Shown: positions 1 through 6,483 of the stretch, one piece after another
How the letters are laid out: each line of letters begins with the position of its first letter
Numbering within the stretch: position 1 is the stretch's first letter
Assembly (NCBI GenBank): GCA_945971755.1
Contig: CAMFPJ010000033.1
Coordinates: forward strand, 1-12,103
Length of the DNA: 12,103 bases
Reading direction: 5' to 3'
From: an uncultured Clostridia bacterium
Lineage (GTDB): Bacteria > Bacillota > Clostridia > Oscillospirales > Acutalibacteraceae
Program-made: the position numbers and the translations under genes
The notes under the pieces: generated by a model
Databases searched by the model: none
Seen by the model: only the letters and a program-made list of their open reading frames with translations
What the model was told of the DNA's origin: nothing

Positions 1-170
1 CCGAAATAGTGAAGACCAAAGCCCGTGTGAATGCACTGTTCAAGAATACCGCCGAGAGTTTCGGCACGTTCAAGAACTACAATATTTTCAATACCGCTTT
101 CGTGAGCCTTAAGGGCTGCTGCCATACCTGCGGGGCCGCCGCCGACTACTACTAAATCAAAATCAGTCAT
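1..170 (-). CDS. NAD(P)/FAD-dependent oxidoreductase, N-terminal fragment (cut by window edge)
   Basis: Only the first 56 residues are present; the gene runs off the left edge. It starts at an ATG (168-170) with a GAGGTG ribosome site about six bases upstream. The protein opens with a hydrophobic strand and a GGGPAG dinucleotide-binding turn (about residues 10-15), followed by a second strand ending in an acidic residue (VVLER) and the segment GGILEQCIHTGFGLHYF. That layout, including the ILxQCIHxGFGLH stretch, is what I know from the pyridine-nucleotide-disulfide-type oxidoreductase that accompanies GlpA-like proteins in Firmicutes. It lies 10 bases downstream of the GlpA-like gene on the same strand, so the two are almost surely cotranscribed. 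In such operons a small DUF1667 protein often follows; that would lie outside this window. The electron-transfer role as partner of the GlpA-like enzyme is inferred from the neighbour. Confidence 0.85.
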   Translation of the reverse strand, partial: MTDFDLVVVGGGPAGMAAALKAHESGIENIVVLERAETLGGILEQCIHTGFGLHYF

Positions 171-180
171 TCTCTGCACC

Positions 181-1611
181 TCACTTTGTCCTCTCATAAA
201 TAATCTTGGACTCGCCGCCGAATTTTGTAACTTCATTCATTGGTATTCCAAGTTCACGTGAGAGAATTTCAACTACCTTACTACCGCAGAAACCGCCTTG
301 GCATCTGCCCATTCCCGCTCTTGTTCTGCGTTTAACACCGTCAACATCACGGGCGCCTGCAGGAGCCTTGATAGCATCAATAATTTCACCCTCTGTGATT
401 GTTTCGCAACGGCAAACAATTCTTCCGTAAGCAGGGTTCTTTTTGATAAGCTCTGCTCGTTCATCATCTGTCATGTGACGGAAGCGAACAGGCTTTTCAC
501 GAGTATCGGTATAGGTTGATTTCTCAGTAAGTTCGAGTTTTTCTGAAAGAATTTCACGAACGTAAAGTGCAATTGCAGGGGCAGCAGAAAGCCCCGGAGA
601 CTCAACGCCCGCAACATTTAAGAAACGGTCCGAATTTTCACTCCAGCCGATGATAAAATCGTCATTAGTGGGATGTGCACGAACACCTGCAAAAGACGTA
701 ATAGCGTTTCTCTGAGAAACAGTCGGAACAGATTTAAGTGCTTTTTCAACAATTTCGCGAAGTCCCTCGGCAGTGGTTGTTGTATCACACTTATCATCAA
801 TATTCTTTGCTGTCGGCCCGATAAGAAGGTTACCGTCAACCGTGGGAGTAACAAGAATACCCTTGCCCATTTCATTAGGACATTGGAAAATCGTATGAAC
901 TGCCAAATTACCTACAGATTTGTCAAGGAGATAATACTCGCCTTTTCTCGGAACTAAGTCGATTGAATCATCGCCTACCATTGAAGCAAGTTTATCTGAG
1001 AAATTACCTGCCGCATTGATAATGAATTTGGCGGTTAAATCACCTTGTGTTGTCTTAAGAGTGTAAACGCCGTTATTATCCTCAATTTCCTTTACTTCGC
1101 AGTTGCGAATAAATTCTACGCCGTTTGTAACAGCGTTTTCAACTGCTGCGATTGTAAGTTCATAGGGGCAAACAATGCCTGCGCTCTCACAAAGAAGTGC
1201 GCCTACCGCTTCATCGCTTATGTTTGGCTCAATTCTTCTGAGTTCGGCCTGGTCAATTACCGAAAGACCGGGAACTCCGTTTTTAATTCCCCTTTCGTAA
1301 AGCACTTTAATATGCTCCATTTCCTTTTCGGAAAAGGCAACGACGATTGAACCGTTGTTCTTAAACGGGACATGAAGCTTTTTGCAAACCTCAGGCATTA
1401 AGGCTGTGCCTTTAACATTGAGTTTTGCTTTTACAGTACCGTTTACGGCGTCAAATCCGCCGTGAACAATGGCACTGTTGGCTTTCGTAGTACCCATTGC
1501 AACGTCATTACACTTTTCAAGTAATGCAACCGAAACGTTAAACCGGCTAAGTTCTCTTGAAATAAGACCGCCGACAACGCCTGCACCTACAACTGCTACA
1601 TCGTAAGTCAT
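181..1611 (-). CDS. GlpA-like FAD-dependent oxidoreductase with C-terminal BFD-type [2Fe-2S] domain (anaerobic glycerol-3-phosphate dehydrogenase family)
   Basis: A 476-residue cytoplasmic flavoprotein of the GlpA/LhgO (DAO) family. It begins MTYDVAVVGAG with the FAD-binding GxGxxG turn at residues 9-14. A second FAD strand ends in LLEK, and NVAGVESPGLSAAPAIA (about 332-348) is the usual C-terminal FAD contact. After about residue 385 comes a bacterioferritin-associated-ferredoxin-like domain with four cysteines, C400, C402, C437 and C442 (CRCE and GRCQGGFC), the pattern that ligates a [2Fe-2S] cluster. Family members with this build oxidise sn-glycerol-3-phosphate or related hydroxy acids and pass electrons to the FAD/NAD(P) partner encoded just downstream. 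The ATG at 1609-1611 has AGAAGGG about seven bases upstream. An in-frame ATG ten codons earlier is rejected because that ribosome site lies inside the extra codons. The exact substrate is not decided by sequence; L-2-hydroxyglutarate-type activity is the alternative. Confidence 0.88.
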   Translation of the reverse strand: MTYDVAVVGAGVVGGLISRELSRFNVSVALLEKCNDVAMGTTKANSAIVHGGFDAVNGTVKAKLNVKGTALMPEVCKKLHVPFKNNGSIVVAFSEKEMEHIKVLYERGIKNGVPGLSVIDQAELRRIEPNISDEAVGALLCESAGIVCPYELTIAAVENAVTNGVEFIRNCEVKEIEDNNGVYTLKTTQGDLTAKFIINAAGNFSDKLASMVGDDSIDLVPRKGEYYLLDKSVGNLAVHTIFQCPNEMGKGILVTPTVDGNLLIGPTAKNIDDKCDTTTTAEGLREIVEKALKSVPTVSQRNAITSFAGVRAHPTNDDFIIGWSENSDRFLNVAGVESPGLSAAPAIALYVREILSEKLELTEKSTYTDTREKPVRFRHMTDDERAELIKKNPAYGRIVCRCETITEGEIIDAIKAPAGARDVDGVKRRTRAGMGRCQGGFCGSKVVEILSRELGIPMNEVTKFGGESKIIYERTK

Positions 1612-1750
1612 AAATAACCCTTCTTTTTCTTTGCCTGACAAAATCAGCCAAGCATAAATTTACAATTTACATTATAACACAGAAGTTGATAATTTTACAT
1701 ACCTTTTTTCAGAAAATATAGTTATTTTTTGTCTATACCATAGTATTTTT
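1612..1750. other. Intergenic region between sigE and the GlpA-like operon
   Basis: An AT-rich spacer of 139 bases. It holds the ribosome site and extended -10 promoter of the downstream operon. Downstream of the sigE stop I find only short, weak inverted repeats (for example CTAT/ATAG around 1733-1743) and no GC-rich hairpin followed by a T-run. Termination of the spoIIG transcript here is therefore not evident, and some read-through into the GlpA-like operon is possible. Confidence 0.5.
1671..1679 (-). promoter_or_regulatory. Probable sigma-A extended -10 promoter of the GlpA-like operon
   Basis: On the minus strand this reads TGTTATAAT, a perfect -10 hexamer with the TGn extension, about 60 bases upstream of the GlpA-like ATG. 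No good -35 lies 16-18 bases upstream (best TGTAAA, three of six matches), which is common for extended -10 promoters. The long leader leaves room for control, but I see no clear operator or riboswitch fold. Confidence 0.55.
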
Positions 1751-2455
1751 TTATCTATTTAACGCCTTCATCTTATCTCCGAGACGTTTTATGATTCTTT
1801 TTTCAAGACGGGAAATATAACTTTGAGAAATTCCAAGGGTGTCTGCTACCTCCCTTTGAGTGAGCTCTTTTCCGCCAGAAAGCCCATAACGCATATCAAT
1901 TATTGTTTTTTCACGTGGTGTCAAAGTATCAATTACCTTTCTCAATATTCGCTTTTCATCCTCAAACTCAATATCATTATCAATTTCATCGCCGTTACTG
2001 CCGAGAACATCTGAAAGCATTAGTTCATTACCGTCCCAATCCACATTCAAAGGCTCATCGAGAGACACTTCAAGCTTTTGGGAAGAAATTTTACGAAGAT
2101 GCATAAGTATTTCATTTTCAATGCAACGTGAAGCATAGGTTGCAAGCTTTGTGTTTTTTTCAGGCGAAAAGGTATTAACTGATTTAATCAGTCCTATTGT
2201 ACCTATTGAAATTAAGTCTTCCAAATTCACACCGGATGTTTCAAACTTTTTGGCTACATACACCACAAGCCGCAAATTATGTACTATCAGTTCGTCACGT
2301 GCACCGATGTCACCCTGCGCCATTAACACGCAAAGTTCTTCTTCCCTTTCTCTTGTTAAAGGCTCCGGCAGTGACAGAACTCCGCCGACGTAATAAACAC
2401 CTTTTTTGAATATTTTCAGATATAACTTTCTAAAGAATAATTTTAGTTTTTTCAT
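1751..2455 (-). CDS. sigE: Sporulation sigma factor sigma-E (pro-sigma-E)
   Basis: A 234-residue sigma-70-family protein that directs early mother-cell transcription during sporulation. It starts MKKLKLFFRKLYLKIFKKG, a basic amphipathic pro-sequence, followed by VYYVGG (about residues 20-25), where SpoIIGA cleaves in the B. subtilis protein. Region 2 holds NLRLVVYVAKKFE and DLISIGTIGLIKSVNTF, then LATYASRCIENEILMHLR. The stretch LDEPLNVDWDGNELMLSDVLG is diagnostic of sigma-E rather than sigma-K. Region 4 ends in TQREVADTLGISQSYISRLEKRIIKRL, a helix-turn-helix for -35 recognition. The ATG at 2453-2455 has GAGGAG four bases upstream. A GTG four codons earlier is part of that ribosome site and is not the start. 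The gene overlaps the end of spoIIGA by 26 bases, so the two are translationally coupled. sigG does not follow it. Confidence 0.97.
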   Translation of the reverse strand: MKKLKLFFRKLYLKIFKKGVYYVGGVLSLPEPLTREREEELCVLMAQGDIGARDELIVHNLRLVVYVAKKFETSGVNLEDLISIGTIGLIKSVNTFSPEKNTKLATYASRCIENEILMHLRKISSQKLEVSLDEPLNVDWDGNELMLSDVLGSNGDEIDNDIEFEDEKRILRKVIDTLTPREKTIIDMRYGLSGGKELTQREVADTLGISQSYISRLEKRIIKRLGDKMKALNR

Positions 2456-3251
2456 AATTCTCCTCACTTAATAAATCGGGGCAAAGCAAAACATCGCAGT
2501 TTTCGGGAACAGAGTCCCCAAGCCCCAAATATATGTTATGTATCTCCCTGCCGAGAAAAATTGCACTGTCAAGCTTTACTGCGTGCATTATTCTGTCTCC
2601 GCTGACAGTTGAAACGGGAATAATTCTTTCATTTTTTTGCTTATTTGCTCTGTAAATTTTTCGGTAAATTTCTTCATTGGTTACTATTACCGGAGCAAAA
2701 GAAAAAGGCTCTTTCAAGTTGTTTCCCGTGTCCATAAAGCCCTTTAATTTAAGCATTTCGTCACCTGACACAAGCGTAATTTCATAGAACTGATTTTTCG
2801 GTATTTTCTTATCCGTAAATCTTGAAATCAGCGTAATTATGAGGAACGAAATTACTGTGCAGACTGTTAAAAACGTTATGTCAATATCAAAATATACTGT
2901 GCCGTTTGAGTAAATCATTAAATCTGTATCAAAAATCAGATATACTCCTAAACAAACGCCCGCAAAAATAAAACTGATTAAAAAAAGCCAAATATTTTTC
3001 TTGATGAAAGATTTTCTTGATACAAAAGGAAACGAAATCAGTACCATTAAAATCGCAGACACAATTTTAAGAAAAGTGCTGAAAACGCCCATATTACATA
3101 GTACTAAAAACGATGAAAGTCCGCCCAAAGATGATCCCAACAGAAGCCTTATGCGTTTTGTTTCCGCTCCGGTGATAACCTTGACTCCTAAAAGCATAAA
3201 GTAATTTACAAGCAAATTTGTCAGAAAAAGCACGTCAACATAAACAGTCAA
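2430..3251 (-). CDS. spoIIGA: Sporulation sigma-E factor-processing peptidase SpoIIGA
   Basis: A 273-residue membrane aspartic protease that removes the pro-sequence of sigma-E after a signal from the forespore. The N-terminal half has about five hydrophobic segments, starting with VYVDVLFLTNLLVNYFML, the characteristic opening of the family. The C-terminal soluble domain carries GFMDTGNNL, with the catalytic aspartate at residue 174 in a retroviral-protease-like DTG motif. I place the start at TTG (3249-3251), giving (M)TVYVDVLF, which matches the usual N-terminus and has GGAG eight bases upstream. An open frame extends to an ATG at 3317, but that start would lie upstream of the promoter -10 element and adds 22 residues the family lacks. 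The 3' end overlaps sigE by 26 bases. Together they form the spoIIG operon. Confidence 0.95.
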   Translation of the reverse strand: MTVYVDVLFLTNLLVNYFMLLGVKVITGAETKRIRLLLGSSLGGLSSFLVLCNMGVFSTFLKIVSAILMVLISFPFVSRKSFIKKNIWLFLISFIFAGVCLGVYLIFDTDLMIYSNGTVYFDIDITFLTVCTVISFLIITLISRFTDKKIPKNQFYEITLVSGDEMLKLKGFMDTGNNLKEPFSFAPVIVTNEEIYRKIYRANKQKNERIIPVSTVSGDRIMHAVKLDSAIFLGREIHNIYLGLGDSVPENCDVLLCPDLLSEENYEKTKIIL

Positions 3252-3259
3252 AAGCACCA

Positions 3260-3263
3260 CTCC
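3260..3263 (-). promoter_or_regulatory. Ribosome binding site that fixes the TTG start of spoIIGA
   Basis: On the minus strand this is GGAG, followed by eight bases and then TTG ACT GTT TAT. No ATG in frame sits between this site and the conserved VYVDVLFL stretch, so TTG is the only initiation codon that fits both the site and the family's N-terminus. Confidence 0.7.
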
Positions 3264-3284
3264 AAAAAATAAAAGCCTGATACC

Positions 3285-3317
3285 ATTATAGTAGATATCA
3301 GGCATATTTTTTGTCAT
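3285..3317 (-). promoter_or_regulatory. spoIIG-type promoter with a long (21 bp) spacer and possible Spo0A boxes
   Basis: On the minus strand, TATAAT (3285-3290) is a perfect -10 and ATGACA (3312-3317) matches the -35 consensus at five of six positions, but the spacer is 21 bases instead of 17. The B. subtilis spoIIG promoter is known for the same anomaly (22 bp) and needs Spo0A~P bound over the -35 region. Here the plus strand shows TTTGTCATT (3310-3318) over the -35, resembling the 0A box TTTGTCRAA in seven of nine positions. A second TGTC core begins exactly 10 bp further on, at 3322. Start of transcription would fall near 3278, leaving a leader of about 27 bases before the TTG start. Confidence 0.6.
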
Positions 3318-3329
3318 TTCGTGTCCCGC

Positions 3330-3737
3330 TTAAAGAGTTTTAAGATACTCCTCTAAAATGAGGACTGCGGAAACAGCATCGACAATATCTTTTCTTTTTT
3401 TACCTCTGACGTCATTGGCAGAGAGTATTCCGTGTGCGGAAACCGTTGTGAGACGCTCGTCGCGAAAAACAACGGGAATTCCCGATTTCTCCTCAAGTGC
3501 CTCGCCGAACTCTTTACAGGCATCTGCACGGAAGCCGTATGTGCCGTCCATATTTCGCGGCATACCGACGCAAAATCTTTCGGCTTTTTTCTCTGCCGCA
3601 ATTTCGCAAATTTTAGAAATAAGTTTTTCTCTGTCTTTTTCGGCAATTACACAAACCGGCGACGCAAGCATTCCTAATTTATCACATGCAGCAATGCCTG
3701 TTCTTACATCGCCGTAGTCAACGGAAACAATAACCAT
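3330..3737 (-). CDS. ruvX: RuvX/YqgF family Holliday-junction resolvase-like RNase H-fold nuclease
   Basis: A 135-residue cytoplasmic protein, the normal length for YqgF/RuvX. Family members are linked to pre-16S rRNA 5' end maturation and resemble Holliday junction resolvases. The RNase H-like fold is shown by VSVDYGDVRTGIA (D7), FRDERLTTVSA (E94) and KDIVDAVSAVLIL (D120), the three acidic positions expected to bind metal; all are intact. The start at 3735-3737 has AGGG about seven bases upstream. It follows the penicillin-binding-protein gene by only four bases and so probably shares its transcript. It ends 78 bases before the spoIIGA start, and the spoIIG promoter lies in that gap. Confidence 0.93.
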   Translation of the reverse strand: MVIVSVDYGDVRTGIAACDKLGMLASPVCVIAEKDREKLISKICEIAAEKKAERFCVGMPRNMDGTYGFRADACKEFGEALEEKSGIPVVFRDERLTTVSAHGILSANDVRGKKRKDIVDAVSAVLILEEYLKTL

Positions 3738-3741
3738 TCAG

Positions 3742-6021
3742 TTACCCTGCACTTTCTGTCTGCGATTCTGTTTGCGGTTCAGTCGGAGGGCTTGTTGTGG
3801 TATCTGTTACGGGAGCAGCCGTTGTTGAAGAAGTTGTACTGCTGTCACCTGACTCGTTGGGCTTTGTTGTTGTATCTTCTTCATCGTCTTTATCCTGATA
3901 GCCGGGTGCAACACATCCGGCACACGTTGCAGGAAGATTTGAAACCTTGTACCAACCGACAGCCGTTGACGCACATTTACTGCTTGCAAGAAGTCCCGAC
4001 TGTGTGCAATAAGCCCTTTGAACCACTTTATCGGAAAACTGTTCAAAAGACTTTGCTGCAAGGCCTTCGTGAACTCTGTCCATAACGGTTTTGAAAATTC
4101 TGCCCGCAGGGCTTCCGCTTGCCATAATCTGTTTATTATAGTCATATCCGAACCAAACTGCAGCAATGTAATACGGTGTGCCGCCGATACACCAACGGTC
4201 ACAGTTATCGGTTGTTGTACCTGACTTACCGAATGTTGTAAAGCCTCTGACACCGTAAGCCTTTGCAGTACCGCTTGAGGCAGAGAATACTGTACGAAGC
4301 ATTTGATTCATTACATAAGATGTTTCAGGTGAAATTACCTGTTCCGGTTCAGGATTGGTCTGTAAAACAATATTTTCGCCTGTGCTGTCAGTCACTTTAT
4401 AGTAACAATACGGCTTGTAATATTTACCGCCGTTGCCGAATGTTGCAAATGCCGCTGCCATTTCAAGCGTTGTTGCGCCGCCGTGTGTACCGCCTGTTGC
4501 AAGGGCTGACGGAGCATATCGGTCAACGTCATCACTGAGTGTTGAAATGTGAAATTTTTCAGTTGCATAGTTATAACTCATTTCAAAGCCCATCATCATA
4601 AGAATTTGAGCAGGAACGGTGTTATAAGAAATTGAAAGAGCATACTGTGCAGTAACGTAAGAGTTCGGTGAACCGGGGTCACCGCCGTAGTTTTTCGGCC
4701 AGATACTGCCTGCCCAAGTAATACCGTAGTTTTTGATTTTTGATGACCATGTAATATAGTTCTCTTCAATAGCGGGTGCATAAATAGTAAGTGGCTTAAT
4801 TGAAGAACCGGGCTGTCTTTTAGCAGAAACCGCACGATTGTTTGAACGGTTTTCGGTCTTTTCACCTGCACCGCCGCAAACTGCTACAACTCTGCCCGAA
4901 TAATCCATAATTGTAATTGCAGACTGTGAAGCGTCTTTACTGTCGCTTACTGCTTCAGTGGGGAAGTTTTTACGGTGAACGTAAACATCTTCAACAATAT
5001 CTTGTATTTTTGTGTCAACCGCTGAGTAAATTCTCAAGCCGCCCGAATAAAGCATTCTTGTTGCTTCGTAATTTGAATAACCTGCGGCTTTAAGGTCTTT
5101 AATTACCGAAGAAATTACATAGTCAACGTAATAACTCCAAATCTCATTGTCAACTGCCGAGTCTTTGCCGTCATCGTCTTTTTGTTCAACGTAGTCCTCG
5201 CTGTTTGTGAAAATGAGCTTATAATTCGCCGCCTCTTCATACTCTTCCTGAGTAATTGTGCCTTGTTCAAGAAGATATCCGAGACAAAGCATTTGACGGT
5301 CTTTGTTGTTTTTAGGGTTAATAAGCGGGTCATATTTTGTCGGTGCCTGAGTGATTGAAACAAGCGAAGCACACTCAGCAAGGTTTAAGTCTTTAACATC
5401 CTTACCGAAATATTTTTCTGCCGCAGTTTTAACGCCGTAGCAACCCTCACTTAAATAAATTGTATTAAGATATGCCTCCAAAATAGTGTCTTTATCATAA
5501 TATTTTTCAAGGTTTAAGGCTGATAAAATTTCATTATATTTACGGTTAATAGTTCTTCCGTTTTCACCAGTAAGGTTTTTAATCAACTGCTGAGTGATGG
5601 TTGAACCGCCTTGCTGGAACTTTGACTTTATAACTCCTCCAATAGTTCTTATCCAGTCCACACCGCCGTGTTCATAAAATCTTTTATCCTCAAGGGCAAC
5701 AACGGCTTTCGTCATCCACGGGGACATATCTTTACTTGAAACCCAAACTCTGTTTTCCGAGCCGTGAACACGGACAAGCTCAACGGGGTTGTTCTCATCG
5801 TTGTATGCATAAATAATTGTCGTTTGGTCTTGGTTTTCTTTATAGAAATCAAGGTCAATCAAACGCTCACCGTTTACGGTGCTGACTATGTTATGCAAAA
5901 TGTAAGAGCCGCAAATTACACCAATCATTCCGACAGTGAAAGCAAACGCTAAAAACACCAAAAGGCCCTTTCTGTCTTTTAGTTGTTTTTTATTATTTGA
6001 TTTTGAAGTCTTTTTTCTCAT
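3742..6021 (-). CDS. Class A penicillin-binding protein (bifunctional glycosyltransferase/transpeptidase, PBP1A type)
   Basis: A 759-residue peptidoglycan synthase anchored outside the membrane by one N-terminal helix (about residues 20-45) after a short Lys/Arg-rich cytoplasmic tail. The GT51 domain follows, with the catalytic glutamate E111 in VALEDKRFYEHGGVD, then GGSTITQQLIKN and EAYLNTIYLSEGCYGV. The transpeptidase domain has all three motifs: SSIK (serine nucleophile S406, K409), SYN (S465-N467) and KSGT (K599-G601). The end carries a cysteine-bearing linker (CTQSG...CAGC) and an acidic, Thr/Ser/Pro-rich tail of about 50 residues, probably disordered and in the wall space. The ATG at 6019-6021 has GGAGG five bases upstream; a 14-codon in-frame extension is rejected because it contains this site. 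It has its own promoter and leads a two-gene unit with ruvX. Confidence 0.95.
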   Translation of the reverse strand: MRKKTSKSNNKKQLKDRKGLLVFLAFAFTVGMIGVICGSYILHNIVSTVNGERLIDLDFYKENQDQTTIIYAYNDENNPVELVRVHGSENRVWVSSKDMSPWMTKAVVALEDKRFYEHGGVDWIRTIGGVIKSKFQQGGSTITQQLIKNLTGENGRTINRKYNEILSALNLEKYYDKDTILEAYLNTIYLSEGCYGVKTAAEKYFGKDVKDLNLAECASLVSITQAPTKYDPLINPKNNKDRQMLCLGYLLEQGTITQEEYEEAANYKLIFTNSEDYVEQKDDDGKDSAVDNEIWSYYVDYVISSVIKDLKAAGYSNYEATRMLYSGGLRIYSAVDTKIQDIVEDVYVHRKNFPTEAVSDSKDASQSAITIMDYSGRVVAVCGGAGEKTENRSNNRAVSAKRQPGSSIKPLTIYAPAIEENYITWSSKIKNYGITWAGSIWPKNYGGDPGSPNSYVTAQYALSISYNTVPAQILMMMGFEMSYNYATEKFHISTLSDDVDRYAPSALATGGTHGGATTLEMAAAFATFGNGGKYYKPYCYYKVTDSTGENIVLQTNPEPEQVISPETSYVMNQMLRTVFSASSGTAKAYGVRGFTTFGKSGTTTDNCDRWCIGGTPYYIAAVWFGYDYNKQIMASGSPAGRIFKTVMDRVHEGLAAKSFEQFSDKVVQRAYCTQSGLLASSKCASTAVGWYKVSNLPATCAGCVAPGYQDKDDEEDTTTKPNESGDSSTTSSTTAAPVTDTTTSPPTEPQTESQTESAG

Positions 6022-6072
6022 AACTTCCTCCAAAGTGAACCGTAAAATAAGTTTTAAGCTCACATATAGATT

Positions 6073-6101
6073 ATTGTATCACAAACTTCTTAATTTGTTT
6101 A
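6073..6101 (-). promoter_or_regulatory. Probable sigma-A promoter of the PBP-ruvX unit
   Basis: On the minus strand, TAAACA (6096-6101) and TACAAT (6073-6078) are separated by exactly 17 bases, with TG one base before the -10 (TGATACAAT). The -35 matches consensus at four of six positions and the -10 at five of six. The leader to the ATG at 6021 is about 45 bases. Confidence 0.6.
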
Positions 6102-6106
6102 GTAGT

Positions 6107-6135
6107 TTTACAAAAATTTTTCTTAAATTCATAAA
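6107..6135 (+). promoter_or_regulatory. Possible promoter of the BofC-like gene (weak)
   Basis: TTTACA (6107-6112, five of six) and CATAAA (6130-6135, four of six) lie 17 bases apart on the plus strand, back to back with the PBP promoter. A forespore sigma could also be used, since CATAAAT loosely resembles a sigma-G -10 element, but no matching -35 is clear. Confidence 0.3.
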
Positions 6136-6177
6136 TTGTAACCGTTTTGAAATAATAAAATGAAAGGCGGTTCAAAA

Positions 6178-6483
6178 ATGAAGAATATCATTTACATTTG
6201 TTTAGGTCTTACAGCAGTTTTAATGCTTTGTCTTATTCCTGCTAAAACTACCGAAAAAAGCGGTGAAAACACAACTGTTCAAATGACGGTGCAAAGACGA
6301 TACACAGTCCGTGAATATGAGGGACAAATCGGAATTTTTGCAGAGGACGGTGAAATGCCCGTACAGGTTTTTGACACTGCTGTGTTCCTTTTGCCTGAAA
6401 GTGACAGAAAACTTTTAGAAAAAGGAATTACCGTTGACACTCCCGAAGAGCTTCAAAAAATAATTGAAGATTATACGGGATAA
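6178..6483 (+). CDS. Small exported or membrane-anchored protein with BofC-like C-terminal domain
   Basis: A 101-residue protein, the only gene on the plus strand. One hydrophobic segment (about residues 3-22, IIYICLGLTAVLMLCLIPA) after two lysines acts as signal or anchor. The mature part is YTVREYEGQIGIFAEDGEMPVQVFDTAVFLLPESDRKLLEKGITVDTPEELQKIIEDY. This matches my recollection of the BofC C-terminal domain (bypass of forespore C), with its xxREYxGxIxxF opening and LPxxDRxLLxxGI core. In B. subtilis, BofC is a forespore inter-membrane protein that inhibits the SpoIVB signal for pro-sigma-K processing. This copy lacks most of the BofC N-terminal domain, so function may differ. The cysteine in LMLC does not make a good lipobox. 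The ATG at 6178 has AAAGGCGG seven bases upstream, which lies inside a six-codon upstream extension and excludes it. Its stop codon touches that of the converging glycosidase gene. Confidence 0.7.
   Translation: MKNIIYICLGLTAVLMLCLIPAKTTEKSGENTTVQMTVQRRYTVREYEGQIGIFAEDGEMPVQVFDTAVFLLPESDRKLLEKGITVDTPEELQKIIEDYTG

Noticed and set aside
3252..3317. SpoIIGA start at the ATG at 3317
   Set aside because: The extra 22 codons span the -10 element and are not part of the family's N-terminus; the TTG at 3251 has GGAG at eight bases.
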